A DNA stretch of 64,000 bases from Eucalyptus grandis (taxonomy: Eukaryota; Streptophyta; Magnoliopsida; Myrtales; Myrtaceae). How positions within the stretch are numbered: position 1 is the stretch's first letter; every line of letters starts with the position of its first letter. This document shows positions 60,511-64,000 of this stretch, one piece after another. A program made the translations under genes and the position numbers. The stretch spans positions 42,329,738-42,393,737 of the forward strand of contig NC_052612.1 in the NCBI RefSeq assembly GCF_016545825.1, given 5' to 3'. The notes under the pieces were generated by a model. It was not told the origin of the DNA and made no database searches. It saw only the letters and a program-made list of their open reading frames with translations.

Positions 60511-61395
60511 ATTAATTCACAAGAATTTTCCGCAAATGGAACTAGCACTGTCCACCACGTCATCCATGATCGGCTATGAAGAAAATTCGTTTTGGAACGC
60601 AGAGATTTCTTTTCGCTTAAATCCGCTCTTCCTCCGTTGACTGAGACTTGGCAAAGGCAGCAGACTATTCTAAACGGTCATCATCCTCCACTGCCAAGAT
60701 TGTTTGGTAAGATCATAAAAAAAAAGTAAAAACTAACTTATTTTTTAATTTTTTGCCCAAATCTAAAATATTTATCCGAATAGTTAAAAACTATACAAAT
60801 ATCATATCTGAATCCATGCATCAACGTTTATATATTGTGAAAATTTGAAATATTTAAGATAAAAAAGAATCAAAATACAACATTGAATAAAAAGTTAAAA
60901 AATATATATGAAAAAATTAATTATTAGTAAAATAAATAGAGATCGCTAAATATACTCTTAAGTGTTAGTGACACTGAATAACCGTTAGTGGAATAGGAAA
61001 AAAAATCAGCTGGTTAACTATTAGTAAATTATATAACTTTTTTCGAGTTGAATAGTTTATTGATCTTTATTTTTATTTTTATTTTGGTCGGGTATTGACC
61101 TTCTTTTGAAAGCTTGTAAATTACCATTTTTTCCAATAACTTCTACCATTTTTTAGTAGCTTATCCACGTGGTTTGATGCATGCTATAGCCAGTGCTCTG
61201 AAATTATTGACTCTTATGTCAATTAACCAACCACGATTTGAGTGACGTAATATCTATCCGATTAAGAGGGGCGTTGCATTTCCACCATTCCTGACAAATT
61301 ATTTCAGAACTTAAAAATGTACAGCTAGTATTTACACGTACAGGCAAGAAGAATTTCTCTGTACAATTGGGCATCTGAACTTTCCGGACTCTTAG
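60511..61395. other. Spacer and probable 3' UTR of the coiled-coil gene
   Basis: AT-rich, without recognisable features. The portion next to 61396 should include the 3' UTR of the minus-strand gene. Confidence 0.4.
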
Positions 61396-64000
61396 TCATG
61401 GCTGAACATGTCCCTTGGCAGCAGCGAGCTGTTTCTTGAGGTTGAGGACCTCAGTGCCGTATGATGCCAAACGATCCTTGAGCTTTCCTGAAGCCTCCTC
61501 GTACTTTCTATTCATCAGGTCTTGTTCATTTAGTGCTTCGGTGCATCGATATCTCATGGCGTCCAACTTTGCCTGTGTCCACCGTAGTCTCATCCTCAAC
61601 TTCGCTTTTTCCTTGCCATTGTTGACTTCTTGCTGTTTGTGAATCAGGTGACAATATATTAATTATGATACTTGTAAAGTCAAAGCTTTTGGCAAGAGGA
61701 ACCAAACAGGAAGCAGACAACTCTTTCTATCATTGTCCCTAACATCTTTTTTTAGCGTTGTAGGCTAAAATGGTCTGGATTCTGATCAGAAATACATAAA
61801 ACCCTGAGACCCTATCACCTCACAACTTAGCAGAAGCACAGTACTAAAAACAAAATCCATTCATTACCAAGCCAGAGCATAAGTCATTTCCACCAAGATT
61901 AGGTGATTGTTTCTGCCAAAAGACGGCGTCAAAATCAAGCAACTCTAATGCCTCAAAACGTAAGACGCTAGAAGGGTCATCCAAAATTTTAGCAGAGGTA
62001 GTTTCTCCACATCTACCTAAGCCCCAATTGCCAACTCCATTGTAGAGCTCAAAGTGTTAACCAAGAAACAATACAATTATGTTGAAAACAGCTTTTCCAT
62101 CTCAATGAGGATGCTGCAACTCCTAATCAGAGTGGATGGTCGAAAGATTTCAGGGATTTTAGCTTTCTGATTAAAATACATTATGCAAGTGCCAATGTTG
62201 AAATTATACACAAATTTGACCCCCAATGCACCTGAAGGAAAAGTATGTACACCATCTAAAAAGGAGGGAACGAATAATAGTTCTGCTGAATAATAAGACA
62301 CAAAGTCTGGATAGTAGCAAGACTAAATAGACAAAAGAGACTACTGATATAACAAACAAAGCTGTTAAGGCCGATTGAACCACATAATATGTTCCTCCAT
62401 GTGAAAGTTGTGCTTCTACCAATTTCACACTGTACATTATAATGTGATAAAATTAACCTGACATACTCGAATAGAACAAGGCTAATGCAGAGCATGTTCC
62501 AGTAATCTCAGACCTCAACAACCCCCAGTAACATATTGTATTGTGTTGTAGACATATAGAAGTTGAATTTCGCACATGCTACATAATATAACTATTAAAC
62601 ATCTAATCCCAAGATCTACTACTTATGAGAATACCAAGTCTATCAGCAAAAATCTTTTATAGAGAAAAGGATGGACATCCCCAGTGGGCAAACTTACAGT
62701 GTGCAGCTTTATTTCCATAGTGGAAATCCTGTCAGACAGTATGTCTGCTTGAACTTGGTCCTCAGATATCTGAAAGAAAACACCTCACCCTGTAACTTCT
62801 GATACTTTTCATGCCAATTAAATGCTAATTATGCTCAAGCACTTTCATCAAACTACCTTGTCATTTTGACTTATTTTCAGGGATTCAAGTTTAGCCATGT
62901 GCCTTTGCTGCTCCTCTAGTTGAGTCTTTAACCTATCCCGTTCATTTGTTATGTTATGAACTTCGCTCTTGAGATTCTGACAGAAAAACAATTACAGTCA
63001 AGAGAATGCCACCAGCAGTGAAAACTTACAGCATAATTTGGTCTTACTGAGCAAGGAAATCTTAAAAGGATATTCTTTCTGAACAATCTAACCTGCAGAT
63101 TACTTGCCAGATCTGTTCCAGTTTCTAACTCTCTATGTTTGATAAGATCTTCCTTTTCTTTCTTAAGAATGTCCAGCTCCTTCTGTAGCTTATTTGCTCT
63201 CTGGTAAGCATCATTACACTCCAAATATATGGTCTCAAGTTCTGACTTCATCTTCTGCAGGGAAATGAATCAATTAGCCTGAAAACCATCGACCGAACTG
63301 CTCAACTTTTTACACTTCCATCCGTAAATTGGCAGAAAAGATAAGTGCTTACAATTTGGGAATGTTTGTTCTCCACATCAGACAATTCGAGGGCATGTTT
63401 CAGTTGTTCAATCTCTAAAGTCTTCTGCATACTGCAAATAAGTTGAATAACTGAAACATTAACATTGGTGAAACGGATGAAGGAGGCTTGATTCACTGGA
63501 AGCTAACCCTCCTACTGGCCACCTAACCACATAAGCTCATAATGAAGCAGGAACTTCATTGATCTAAAAATTAACAATCTATAAAATGCCATCATTCCCC
63601 ATTAGCAGGGGAAAAATTTGAAAAGAAAATAATAATAATATCCAAAGAGTGCAGTTAATTACAATCTTTTTACCCACTTTTTCGAGCCAAAGCAGAATAG
63701 GATAACATTTAAAGTAATAGTACTCAGAGCAGCACATGACAAGATTGAAAAGTACTCCCATGGATCTCAACTATAAGAGCAATGGTTGAGACAAACCTGT
63801 CTTCTCTCTCCAGTTCTTTCTCTTCCTCATTAAGTTTTAATTGCTCTCTAAGGACCTTGCATTGCTCCTTAGAGGATTCAAGTTCATTCTTCACCTTACA
63901 TTCCAGATAAGAGGGATCGAAATAAGATGGAGTTCTCCATCACATATAATCCAATTAATTCTAAACATCCATAACATACACATAAAGAAAGTGACACATG
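61396..64000 (-). CDS. C-terminal part of a long coiled-coil protein, probably a CENP-E-like kinesin (KIN-7O type); gene continues beyond the window
   Basis: Exons in transcript order (minus) are 63894-63797, 63431-63353, 63254-63093, 62976-62857, 62769-62698 and 61632-61396 (TGA at 61398-61396). Phases close throughout, and the 5' part lies beyond 64000. The protein seen is almost wholly heptad-like and charged: KNELESSKEQCKVLREQLKL, KTLEIEQLKHALELSDVENK, KSELETIYLECNDAYQRANK, KLQKELDILKKEKEDLIKH. The terminal piece (RTQ-type 'RMRLRWTQAKLDAMR', then YEEASGKLKDRLASYGTEVL and LNLKKQLAAAKG) is what I recall from the end of plant kinesin-7 proteins related to CENP-E, which act at kinetochores or spindles in mitosis. 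No motor domain is in the window, so the kinesin call rests on that tail alone. Another long coiled-coil family is possible. The acceptor of the first listed exon (TGTAAG|GTG) is weak. Confidence 0.75.

Noticed and set aside
1..64000. tRNA, rRNA, known microRNA and CRISPR features
   Set aside because: I scanned by eye for the tRNA B-box (GGTTCGAATCC-like), mature sequences of common plant microRNAs and regularly spaced repeats. Nothing convincing was found apart from the SINE-like B-box at about 50651-50905.

Overview
This is nuclear DNA of a flowering plant, most likely a woody eudicot. The evidence is GT-AG introns, a 33-exon plastid ferredoxin-glutamate synthase, plant-only families (a MORN-repeat PIP5K, an ARGOS/OSR peptide, a subgroup Ib bHLH factor) and intergenic DNA full of small inverted-repeat transposons. 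The repeat landscape reminds me of Myrtaceae such as Eucalyptus or Syzygium, but that is a weak inference. Exon coordinates below were assembled by hand from reading frame, splice sites and family knowledge.

Layout. At 2104-2777 (+) lies a 3-exon gene for a 165-aa protein of a plant EF-hand-like family. At 4386-8054 (+) lies an 8-exon phosphatidylinositol-4-phosphate 5-kinase (789 aa, eight MORN repeats). From 8055 to 17100 there is a gene desert with inverted-repeat elements and a dispersed duplication. At 17101-35642 (+) lies the complete Fd-GOGAT gene GLU1 (33 exons, 1640 aa), with a TRIM retroelement in intron 22. From 35643 to 42900 there are mostly element remnants. At 43026-43217 (-) lies a 63-aa ARGOS/OSR-type organ-size peptide. 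A second TATA box facing the other way leads to a 56-codon ORF at 44100-44270 (+). From 44300 to 56000 there are repeats, plus an orphan promoter and first exon near 53880-54082. At 56099-57631 (-) lies a 3-exon subgroup Ib bHLH gene (ORG2/bHLH38 type) with a duplicated, broken copy of its own exon-2 start in intron 1. At 61396-64000 (-) lies the 3' part of a long coiled-coil gene, probably a CENP-E-like kinesin (KIN-7O type), which runs off the window.

The genes form no operon-like unit. They are independent housekeeping, signalling and regulatory genes: nitrogen assimilation, phosphoinositide signalling, iron-deficiency response, organ size and mitosis.

The most noteworthy non-genic signal is a set of fold-back elements that share one architecture: AT-rich inverted arms around a GC-rich core of degenerate short repeats. 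At least two unrelated terminal-repeat types carry such cores. Three copies of one type are flanked by imperfect 9-bp direct repeats, which points to a Mutator-like origin.
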